Below, one piece after another: positions 57,374 through 64,000 of a stretch of DNA of 64,000 nt. Below the pieces are notes generated by a model. It was given only the letters and a program-made list of their open reading frames with translations, did no database searches and was not told the origin of the DNA. The number at the start of each line of letters is the position of its first letter. The stretch's first letter is position 1. Source of the DNA: Azospirillum sp. 412522 (GTDB taxonomy: Bacteria; Pseudomonadota; Alphaproteobacteria; Azospirillales; Azospirillaceae); contig NZ_RWIJ01000025.1 of NCBI RefSeq assembly GCF_019805165.1, positions 33,609-97,608 of the forward strand. The letters run 5' to 3'. The translations under genes were made by a program, and so were the position numbers.

Positions 57374-58752
57374 CGCGCGGTCACCTCGTCGAAGATGTGG
57401 GCGAGCAGGAGGGACTTGACCGCCTCCGCCGGCACCGGGCCGTCGGGCAGCAGGCCGGGTTCGGAGGAGATCAGCAGGGGTCCGGCCTCCGCCCGGTCGG
57501 TCGGCCGGCCGTGCGACCCCTTCACCAGCCCGGCGTCGAGCGGGATCACGTCCATCAGCGTGCGGAAGCCCAGCGCCTTCTTCGCCAGCCGCCAGGCGAT
57601 GGACGCCTTGGGCCAGGGCAGGGCGGGATCGAGGAAAAGCTCCGCCGGGTCGTAGCCGGGCTTGCGGTGGATCTCCACCGTGCGGGCGAAGTCCGGCGCC
57701 CGGTCGTCGTCCAGCCAATAGGGATAGCTGAACCAGCGGTCGGCGCGGGCGACCGCGACAAGCTCGCCGGCGCGCGGGTGGCGGATGCCGGCGGCCCGCT
57801 GTGCGTCGGCGTCCAGCACCCGCTCCACCCCGTCCAGTTGCAGCAGCAGGTCGCGCACCGCCGCCGTCTGGTCCGGCCGGCGGACATAGACATGGGCAAG
57901 CTGGTGGTCGGCGACGGCGAAGGCATCGGATGCGCCGGGGTCGAGCAGCTCGCCGCCCTGTTCCTCGCGCACCGCGACCAGCCCGGCCCAGCGCAGGGCG
58001 CGGTTGATGGCGACGGGGCCGGAAACGCCGGTGATGCCGTATTCCGACAGCACGACCACCCGCGTCCCCTCGCGCTCCGCCGCCTCGATCAGCGGGGCGG
58101 CCAGCGCGTCGACGGCGGCGACCTGGACGGCGATGCGCGGGTCGTCGGGACCGAGCCGCTGGAGGTCGTAGTCGAGATGCGGCAGATAGACCAGCGACAG
58201 GGTCGGGCGGAAGCGCCGTTCCACCTCCGCCGCGCAGTGGGATATCCAGCGGCTCGACACCAGATCGGCGCCGGGACCCCAGAAGCGGAACAGCGGGAAC
58301 GGACCCAGCGCCTGCGCCAGTTCGCCGCGCAGGCTGTGCGGGTGGGTGTAGACGTCCGGCAGCTTGCGGCCGTCCGCGGCATAGATCGGCCGCGGCGTGA
58401 CGCTGATGTCGGCGCCGGAATACATGTTGTACCACCAGAACAGCTTGGCCCCGACGAAGGCCGGGTCGCGCCGCCGCGCCTCGTCCCACAGCGTCTCGCC
58501 GGTGACCAGCCGGTTGCTCTGCTTCCAGAACAGGATCTCCGACAGGTCGCGGTCGTACCAGCCGTTGGCGACGCAGCCATGGCCGGAGGGGGGAAGCCCG
58601 GTCAGCATGCTGGCCTGCACCGAGCAGGTGACCGCCGGCAGGACCGGCAGCAGCGGACGCATCCCGCGCGCCGCCAGCCGGGAGATCGCCGGGGCGTGGG
58701 GCAGGAGGCCGGCGGTCAGGCCGACGACGTTCAGGACCAGCGTGCGCCTCAT
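57370..58752 (-). CDS. eboF: EboF, alkaline phosphatase-superfamily (nucleotide pyrophosphatase-like) protein
   Basis: 460 residues. The N-terminus LNVVGLTAGLLPHAPAISRL is typical of EboF. PAVTCSVQASMLTGLPPSGH near 39-58 contains the nucleophile region. LVYLPHLDYDLQRLGPDDPR near 186, VVLSEYGITGVSGPVAINRA near 231 and the DHQLAHVYV stretch near 278 hold metal ligands. An Asn stands where related phosphodiesterases have the first metal-binding Asp. Six bases separate it from eboB. Likely hydrolyses a phosphorylated intermediate; substrate unknown. Confidence 0.88.
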   Translation of the reverse strand: MRRTLVLNVVGLTAGLLPHAPAISRLAARGMRPLLPVLPAVTCSVQASMLTGLPPSGHGCVANGWYDRDLSEILFWKQSNRLVTGETLWDEARRRDPAFVGAKLFWWYNMYSGADISVTPRPIYAADGRKLPDVYTHPHSLRGELAQALGPFPLFRFWGPGADLVSSRWISHCAAEVERRFRPTLSLVYLPHLDYDLQRLGPDDPRIAVQVAAVDALAAPLIEAAEREGTRVVVLSEYGITGVSGPVAINRALRWAGLVAVREEQGGELLDPGASDAFAVADHQLAHVYVRRPDQTAAVRDLLLQLDGVERVLDADAQRAAGIRHPRAGELVAVARADRWFSYPYWLDDDRAPDFARTVEIHRKPGYDPAELFLDPALPWPKASIAWRLAKKALGFRTLMDVIPLDAGLVKGSHGRPTDRAEAGPLLISSEPGLLPDGPVPAEAVKSLLLAHIFDEVTAR

Positions 58753-58757
58753 CGCCG

Positions 58758-59678
58758 TCAGCCGTCCGATCCGGCGGGCACCGCCTCGACGGCCGGAGCC
58801 TCCACCATCGGCGTTTGCCCGCGCAGCACGGTGTTCCCTTCGAACAGCAGGCGCTGGTCGACCGGCAGCGGGATTTCCAGCTCGGCGGGGTCGAGCCGGC
58901 CGCTCTGGGCGTAGAAGGCGATGGGGTTGCGCCAGACGATGGTCGCGACGGCCTCCTCCGTGATGCCGGCGTCGCGCATCGCCTGCGCGGTCTTCGGCAC
59001 CTTCAGCGGATCGCTGATCCCCCAGTCGGCGGAGCTGTTGACCATGATCCGCTCCGGCCCGAAGGCCTGGACCAGCCCGACCATGCGCGGCTCGTCCATC
59101 TTGCTGCCGGGATAGATGGTGTGGCCGGCCCAGCAGCCGCTCTCCAGCACCATCTCCAGCGTCTGTTCGTTGTTGTGGTCGATCAGCACGAGGTGGGGCG
59201 GGATGCCGGCCTCGCGCAGCAGGTCGAGGGTGCGGCGGGTGCCGGCCTTCTTGTCGCGGTGCGGCGTGTGGATCATCACCGGCAGGCCGTGGCGCTTGGC
59301 CATCTCGACCTGCCGGGCGAGGATGTCGTCCTCCGCCGGGCTCATGTCGTCATAGCCGATCTCGCCCACCGCGACGACGCCCTCCTTCTCCAGGTAGAGG
59401 TCGACCAGCTCCAGCACGCCGGCGACGAGGTCGGGGTTGTTGGCCTCCTTCGGGTTCAGGCCCAGCGTGCAGAAATGGCGGATGCCGAACTGGCTGGCGC
59501 GGAAGCGCTCCCAGCCGACCAGCGACAGGAAGTAGTCCTCGAAGCTGCCGGCATGGGTGCGCGGCTGGCCGAGCCAGAAGGCCGGCTCGGTCACCGCGAC
59601 GATGCCGGCCCGGCGCATGGCGGCATAATCGTCGGTGGTGCGCGACGTCATGTGGATATGCGGGTCGAAGAGCTTCAT
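58758..59678 (-). CDS. eboB: EboB, TatD-like metal-dependent hydrolase
   Basis: 306 residues. FDPHIHMTSRTTDDY at 4-18 provides the first metal-binding histidines, GVVAVGEIGYDDMSP near 99 the glutamate, GLPVMIHTPHRDKKAG near 130 and LVLIDHNNEQTLEMV near 158 further histidines, and VNSSADWGISDPLKV near 213 the aspartate. This is the TatD/amidohydrolase pattern of EboB. It begins 4 bases after the eboA stop. The substrate is unknown. Confidence 0.9.
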   Translation of the reverse strand: MKLFDPHIHMTSRTTDDYAAMRRAGIVAVTEPAFWLGQPRTHAGSFEDYFLSLVGWERFRASQFGIRHFCTLGLNPKEANNPDLVAGVLELVDLYLEKEGVVAVGEIGYDDMSPAEDDILARQVEMAKRHGLPVMIHTPHRDKKAGTRRTLDLLREAGIPPHLVLIDHNNEQTLEMVLESGCWAGHTIYPGSKMDEPRMVGLVQAFGPERIMVNSSADWGISDPLKVPKTAQAMRDAGITEEAVATIVWRNPIAFYAQSGRLDPAELEIPLPVDQRLLFEGNTVLRGQTPMVEAPAVEAVPAGSDG

Positions 59679-59682
59679 CGTG

Positions 59683-60342
59683 TCAGGGTCCCGGGTCGAG
59701 GAGGAAATCGAGGTCGGCCGGCACCGGCCGGCCGGACGACCGCCGCTCGTCGCGGAAATCGGCGGCCATGCGGCGGAGGCCGGCGGTCGTCCGCTCCGCC
59801 AGCCCGGCGACGCGGGCCAGCGGCGCGCCGGTGAAGACCGCCTTCAGCACCATCTGGTTGAAGACCGGTTCGGCGAAATGGGCGGCGGGAAAGCGGTTGT
59901 CGCAGGCGATGGCCTCGAACACCGGCTGCACGCTGGAGCGGCAGGCGTCGGCGGCGAGGTCGGCGAAGCGGGCGGGGTCGGGCAGCAGCATCAGCGACTG
60001 GAGGATCGCCGCCCGCTCCGCGCTGTCGGACCGGCGGAAGGCGGCCGCCAGCCGGGCCGGCGCCTCGGCCGCCGCAGCGTGGACCGAGGCGGCGAGCAGG
60101 GCGGCGCGGGCGATCCGGGCCGGCGGCCAGCCAGGCGGCCGACCCTGCGGTGCCGTGCCGCCGAGCTTGCGTCCGGCAACCGCGAACAGGCGCATGAACT
60201 CCGGCGAGCCGGGCGGGGGCGGGGCGGCCAGCGCCGCGTCGAGCCAGCCGGCGACCTCCGGCCCATGCCCGGCGATCAGGGCGAGCAGGGCGGCCGGCAT
60301 CGCTTCGGGACTCGTCGCCGGCAGCATCGTCGGATCGGTCAT
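59683..60342 (-). CDS. eboA: EboA domain protein
   Basis: 219 residues, mainly helical and without membrane span or signal. RIARAALLAASVHAA, RSDSAERAAILQSLMLLPDP near 105 and ACDNRFPAAHFAEPVFNQMV near 146 fit the EboA family, whose fold resembles helical-repeat proteins and whose reaction is unknown. It is the first gene of the cluster, so the promoter should lie in 60343-60602. The ATG at 60342 is chosen by fit; a start at 60474 would add 44 residues lacking homology. Confidence 0.85.
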   Translation of the reverse strand: MTDPTMLPATSPEAMPAALLALIAGHGPEVAGWLDAALAAPPPPGSPEFMRLFAVAGRKLGGTAPQGRPPGWPPARIARAALLAASVHAAAAEAPARLAAAFRRSDSAERAAILQSLMLLPDPARFADLAADACRSSVQPVFEAIACDNRFPAAHFAEPVFNQMVLKAVFTGAPLARVAGLAERTTAGLRRMAADFRDERRSSGRPVPADLDFLLDPGP

Positions 60343-60463
60343 CGGCAGCCTTCTTCGCGTGCCGACGCGCCATACGCCACGACCATCATGGATGCCGGCT
60401 CCCGTGCTGCGACGTTTCCGCAACCGCAGGCAAGAGCGCGAAATGCGGTCAGGAATGACCCTT

Positions 60464-60492
60464 ATGAGATGCAAGAAACATCATTCTGTCAA
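60464..60492 (-). promoter_or_regulatory. candidate sigma-70 promoter for the ebo cluster
   Basis: On the minus strand TTGACA (60492-60487) is a perfect -35 box. A poor -10 (TCTCAT) follows after 17 bases. It is about 120 bases upstream of eboA. The rest of 60343-60602 shows no gene. Confidence 0.3.
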
Positions 60493-60602
60493 CCGGCGAT
60501 AATTGTTTTTCTTCGGAGATCGTCTCCCGGGGCGAGTGGGGAGGGGGATGGCGCGTGGAACAATGTGGAACGCTTTCCGGCGGGCGTTCCATCCCGGCTG
60601 CC

Positions 60603-61295
60603 CTACCGGCGGCGGAAGGCGACCTTCGCGCCCCGCCGTTCCTGCGCCGAACCGAGGCTGGGATAGGGATCGTCGGGGTTGGCGGTCCAGGGGAAGACGC
60701 CTTTCGGACCCGCCGCTTCCGGCCGGTCGAGGATGGCGGCGACGGCGCGCGGATCGGGCGGCGTCCGTTCGCGGAGCGCGCCGGGAAGGTCGTCGTCGAG
60801 TTCGGGGACGGTGACGGCGGGCGGGTCTTCAGGACGGGGGGCGGGCCTGGGGGCGGACGGATCGTCCGGCTGGGAGGCTTGCCGCCTGTTCGCCGGGAGG
60901 TCGAGGCCGGCGAACAGGCCGAGGCGTTCGGCCAGCCAGCGGACCGTGGCGGGATCGCCGGCGGAGACCAGCCGCTCGATCTGCTCGGCCACCAGGATGC
61001 GCAGCGAGGAGAGCCGCAGCTCGGCCTCGCGGTTCAGCGCCTGCCGCTCCCACCAGACCCTGTGACGGAAATCCTTGGATCCGTAATAGGCCCGCCAGAG
61101 AGTCGTGCGGCTGCATCCCATGGAGCGGGAGACGTGGAGGAAGCTGGTTCCGCGGGCCAGCATGCCGGCGGCCATGATCCATTGTTCCTCGTGGAACTGG
61201 GATCCGGGGACCAGCGAGCCCTCGGAAGGTTTCGGCGGCTCTTCGGCCCAGAGGGGGAAATGGTCGTTCTGGAGGGTGCGGCTGTCGAGGGGCAT
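60603..61295 (-). CDS. helix-turn-helix protein, terminase-small-subunit-like
   Basis: 230 residues from the ATG at 61295 (site GGAG); an ATG five codons upstream is possible. An N-terminal HTH region, HEEQWIMAAGMLARGTSFLH followed by VSRSMGCSRTTLWRAYYGS, resembles homeodomain-like DNA-binding domains of transposases and phage terminase small subunits. A helical segment continues to about residue 125. The C-terminal half is Pro/Arg/Asp-rich and probably disordered. No other phage or transposase gene is near. It is divergent from tcuA by 211 bases and could be a regulator or a phage-derived relic. Confidence 0.65.
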   Translation of the reverse strand: MPLDSRTLQNDHFPLWAEEPPKPSEGSLVPGSQFHEEQWIMAAGMLARGTSFLHVSRSMGCSRTTLWRAYYGSKDFRHRVWWERQALNREAELRLSSLRILVAEQIERLVSAGDPATVRWLAERLGLFAGLDLPANRRQASQPDDPSAPRPAPRPEDPPAVTVPELDDDLPGALRERTPPDPRAVAAILDRPEAAGPKGVFPWTANPDDPYPSLGSAQERRGAKVAFRRR

Positions 61296-61506
61296 GGCGT
61301 GGCTCCGCAAGCGGGGAAGGGAATTCGACGGAGATTATAGGAATTATTTCTTCTTCGGTGGTCTTTGTGAAAAACCGGAAGCGGGGCGCTGCGCTGTGTC
61401 GCAGGCCTCCGCCCTTTTCAGCGCAGGCCGTCCGGGGCTAAAGCCATGGCTCCACAGGATTCGTCCGGCAGACCGGGTGCGGTCCGCCTTCCGCTGCGAT
61501 CGAGCG

Positions 61507-62883
61507 ATGACCGGTGTTCCGTACGACTGCGACGTTCTGGTGGTGGGGGGCGGGAACGCCGCCCTCTGCGCCGCCATCGCGGCGCGGCGGGCGGGCGCCG
61601 CCGTCCTGCTGCTGGAGGCGGCGCCCAGGGCGCTGCGCGGCGGCAACGCCCGCCACTCCCGCAACATGCGGGTCATGCACGAGGCGCCGACCCCGTGGGT
61701 GCGGGGCCGCTATCCCGCCGGCGACTACAGGGCGGAATTGCGGCGGGTGGCCGGGGGGGTGGCCGGGGGATCGGATGAGGGGCTGGCGCGCCTGTTCGTC
61801 GGGGACAGCGCCGGGATCGTCGACTGGCTGGCCGGCAACGGCGTGCGGTTCCAGAGCGTCGGCGACGAAGTCCTGCCCTATTCCCGCAAGACGGCCTTCT
61901 TCCTGGGCGGCGGCAAGGCGCTGGTGAATGCGCTCTACGCCACCGCCGAAGAACTGGGCGTCGCCGTCCGCTACGACAGCGAGGTGCGCGCGCTGCATCT
62001 GCGGGACGGGCCGCCCGCCGTCACGGTCGGCGAAAATGGCGGCTGCCGGACCGTCCGGGCACGGGCGCTCGTCGTCGCGTCCGGCGGTTTCCAGGCGGAT
62101 TTCGGCTGGCTGCGGCGGCAGTGGGGCGCGGCCGCCGACGCGTTCACGGTCCGCGGCACGCCCCGGGCGACCGGCATCCCGCTGACGGCGCTGCTGGCGG
62201 AAGGGGCGGAGCCGGTGGGGGCGGCGGACCGCTGCCACATGGTGGCGGTGGACGGCCGGGCGCCGCGGTTCGACGGCGGCATCGTCACGCGGCTGGACGG
62301 CATCGCCCACGGCATCGTCGTCGACCGCGACGGCCGGCGCTTCGCCGACGAGGGAGCCAGCGTCGGGCCGGGCCGCTACACCGCCTGGGGCGATCTGGTG
62401 GCGCGCCGTCCGGGCGCCGTCGCCTTCTCAATCTTCGACGCGGCGATCGGGGAGCGGTTCCGGCCTTCGGTCTTCCCGGCGATCCGGGCCGACGGCATCG
62501 GCGCGCTGGCGCGGGCGCTCGGCATCGATCCTGCGGCGCTGGAGGCGACGGTGGACGGCTTCAACGCCGCGATTGCCGAAGGCGGGGCGACGGCGGGCAT
62601 CGATCCGCCGAAGACGCGTCTGGCCGCGCCGATCGCGGTTCCGCCCTTCGGCGCCTATCCGGTGCGGGTCGGCGTCACCTCCACCTGCCTGGGGGTGCGG
62701 GTCGACGGGCGGGCGCGGGTGCTGCGGCGGGACGGGACGGCCATCGACGGGGTCCATGCCGCCGGGGTGGTCATGGCCCCCAACATCCTGGGCACGGGCT
62801 ATCTGGCGGGGAGCGCCATGACGGTCGGCGCCGTGTTCGGACGCATCGCCGGCCGGGAGGCGGCCGCCCATGCCCTGCGCTGA
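61507..62883 (+). CDS. tcuA: FAD-dependent tricarballylate dehydrogenase family protein TcuA
   Basis: 458 residues. FAD-binding VLVVGGGNAALCAAIAARRA at about 10-29, GGNARHSRNMRVMHEAP near 48, HGIVVDRDGRRFADEGASVG near 265 and ILGTGYLAGSAMTVGAVFGR near 430 place it in the TcuA branch of the fumarate reductase/succinate dehydrogenase flavoprotein family. It would oxidise tricarballylate (or a similar acid) to aconitate with TcuB as electron acceptor. The start is at 61507 but no clear ribosome site is present, so a slightly upstream non-ATG start is possible. The stop lies 14 bases inside tcuB. Confidence 0.85.
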   Translation: MTGVPYDCDVLVVGGGNAALCAAIAARRAGAAVLLLEAAPRALRGGNARHSRNMRVMHEAPTPWVRGRYPAGDYRAELRRVAGGVAGGSDEGLARLFVGDSAGIVDWLAGNGVRFQSVGDEVLPYSRKTAFFLGGGKALVNALYATAEELGVAVRYDSEVRALHLRDGPPAVTVGENGGCRTVRARALVVASGGFQADFGWLRRQWGAAADAFTVRGTPRATGIPLTALLAEGAEPVGAADRCHMVAVDGRAPRFDGGIVTRLDGIAHGIVVDRDGRRFADEGASVGPGRYTAWGDLVARRPGAVAFSIFDAAIGERFRPSVFPAIRADGIGALARALGIDPAALEATVDGFNAAIAEGGATAGIDPPKTRLAAPIAVPPFGAYPVRVGVTSTCLGVRVDGRARVLRRDGTAIDGVHAAGVVMAPNILGTGYLAGSAMTVGAVFGRIAGREAAAHALR

Positions 62884-63988
62884 CGACGGCGCGGAACGGA
62901 TCGCGGCGGAGGCCCGCCGGGCGCTGGACCTCTGCAACGCCTGCCGGTTCTGCGACGGCTATTGCGCCGTCTTCCGGGCATTGAAGTCCCGGCGGTCGGT
63001 GTCGGCGGCCGATCTCGCCTACCTGTCCAACCTCTGCCACAACTGCCGGTCCTGCTACCACGCCTGCCAGTACGCGCCGCCGCATGCCTTCGACCTCAAT
63101 CTGCCGAAGAGCCTCGCCCTGGTCAGGCAGCAGTCCTACCGCGACCATGTCTGGCCGGTTCGGGTCAGGGGGCGCCTGCCCGGCGCGGGGTGGGGCTTCG
63201 TCGCCGCCGTGACCGCGGCCTCGGTGGCGCTCGTGGCGCTTCCGGTCCTGCTGTCGGTGCCGCCGGAGCTGCTGTTCGGGCGGCAGGCCGGGCCGGGCGC
63301 CTTCTACCGGCTGGTGCCGTGGGGGGCCATCGCCGGGGTGGCCGGGGCAGTGCTGCTGTGGTCGCTGCTCGCCATCGGCTTCAGCGTCGCGTCCTTCTGG
63401 CGCGGCATGGGGCCGCTGCCGGCGGGCGCGGCCCTGCTGCCGGCCCTGCGCGAGGCCCTGTCGGACGCCGCCAGCCTGCGCAATCTCGGCGGCGGCGGGG
63501 CCGGCTGCAACGACCGGGACGAACGGTTCTCGCAGGCGCGGCGGCGGTTCCACCATGCGCTGTTCTACGGGGTGGCGCTGTGCTTCGCCGCCACCGCCGT
63601 GGCGACCGTCTATGACCATGTTTGGGGGTGGCAGGCGCCCTATCCGCTGTCGAGCCTGCCGGTGCTGCTCGGCGGGCTGGGGGGAGTCGGGATGGTCGTC
63701 GGCACGGCAGGGCTGGCGCTGCTGAAGCGGCGTGCCGATCCCGGGCCGCTGGCGCCGGGCCTGGGCGGCGCGGACGGCGCCCTGCTGGGGCTGCTGTTCC
63801 TGGTGGCGGCGAGCGGTCTCGCGCTGCTCGCCCTGCGCGAGACGGCGGCGATGGGGCCGTTGCTGCTGGCCCATCTCGGCCTCGTGCTCGGCTGGTTCGC
63901 GACGCTGCCCTACAGCAAGTTCCTGCACGCGCCCTTCCGGTTCGCCGCCCTGCTGCGGGCGGCGATGGAACGGCGGGACGGGGGGTGA
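62870..63988 (+). CDS. tcuB: TcuB, iron-sulfur/membrane electron acceptor for TcuA
   Basis: 372 residues. The N-terminal ferredoxin-like part has CNACRFCDGYCAVF near 22 and LCHNCRSCYHACQYAPPHAF near 55. About six membrane spans follow, with candidate heme histidines in RRRFHHALFYG near 226, AATVYDHVWGW and the C-terminal LAHLGLVLGWFATLPYSKFL. It passes electrons from TcuA to the quinone pool. It overlaps tcuA by 14 bases; the last 12 bases of the window follow it. Confidence 0.88.
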   Translation: MPCADDGAERIAAEARRALDLCNACRFCDGYCAVFRALKSRRSVSAADLAYLSNLCHNCRSCYHACQYAPPHAFDLNLPKSLALVRQQSYRDHVWPVRVRGRLPGAGWGFVAAVTAASVALVALPVLLSVPPELLFGRQAGPGAFYRLVPWGAIAGVAGAVLLWSLLAIGFSVASFWRGMGPLPAGAALLPALREALSDAASLRNLGGGGAGCNDRDERFSQARRRFHHALFYGVALCFAATAVATVYDHVWGWQAPYPLSSLPVLLGGLGGVGMVVGTAGLALLKRRADPGPLAPGLGGADGALLGLLFLVAASGLALLALRETAAMGPLLLAHLGLVLGWFATLPYSKFLHAPFRFAALLRAAMERRDGG

Positions 63989-64000
63989 AGCGCCCCGTCC

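Noticed and set aside
1..64000. CRISPR arrays, tRNA or rRNA genes, complete insertion sequences
   Set aside because: I saw no regularly spaced repeats, cloverleaf candidates, rRNA-like stretches or transposase genes with inverted ends; tRNA detection by eye is limited.

Overview
The window is a GC-rich, gene-dense stretch of a bacterial chromosome or megaplasmid that reads as a one-carbon (C1) island. Red-type (form IC) RuBisCO with CbbX, fused formate dehydrogenase subunits, alphaproteobacterial-style tetrahydromethanopterin (H4MPT) genes, a XoxF methanol dehydrogenase and an alternative complex III next to a caa3 oxidase suggest an alphaproteobacterium. An Azospirillum-like Rhodospirillales member is my inference; no rRNA or other taxonomic marker is present.

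Layout. (1) 1-9486, plus: a Calvin cycle operon cbbL(partial)-S-E-X-F-P-T-A-Z, in which cbbZ carries a one-base frameshift. (2) 9612-14169, plus: a two-gene NAD-dependent formate dehydrogenase. (3) 14129-16070, minus: MfnB (methanofuran precursor), a small ORF, a dihydroneopterin-aldolase homologue and a DUF2380 lipoprotein-like/secreted protein, then a secreted protein of unknown function on the plus strand. (4) 16784-20618, minus: xoxF-xoxG-xoxJ, with XoxJ fused to a C-x3-C-W rhodanese-like domain. (5) 21022-22622, minus: ABC exporter of the quinoprotein alcohol dehydrogenase type. (6) 22796-25646, plus: two ATP-grasp ligases and a RibD-type reductase, probably cofactor biosynthesis. (7) 25691-34641, minus: a solitary pqqA, fae, two small unknown genes, and fhcBADC continuing into a quinoprotein-associated substrate-binding protein and beta-propeller. 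(8) 34923-40506, plus: mptG-mtdB-mch-citG-like-metallohydrolase-SoxYZ fusion. (9) 40518-41194: two small cysteine-containing proteins. (10) 41388-53983, minus: actABCDEF, an assembly-type membrane protein, SCO, ctaCDE, a subunit IV-like protein and an unknown protein, nearly all joined by overlapping stop/start codons. (11) 54100-60342, minus: a complete six-gene EBO cluster (eboA-B-F-D-E-C). (12) 60603-63988: a lone HTH protein and tcuAB.

How it fits together. Methanol is oxidised in the periplasm by lanthanide-dependent XoxF, with electrons leaving through XoxG. Formaldehyde is captured by Fae and passed through MtdB, Mch and FhcABCD to formate. Formate dehydrogenase makes CO2 and NADH, and the Calvin operon refixes CO2. 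The window therefore encodes most of an autotrophic-methylotrophic route plus a quinol-to-oxygen respiratory chain (ACIII plus an A2-type caa3 oxidase). PQQ synthesis beyond PqqA, and several H4MPT biosynthesis steps, must be encoded elsewhere. The least explained parts are the EBO cluster, the small conserved-looking secreted proteins around the quinoprotein genes, the XoxJ fusion and the solitary pqqA.
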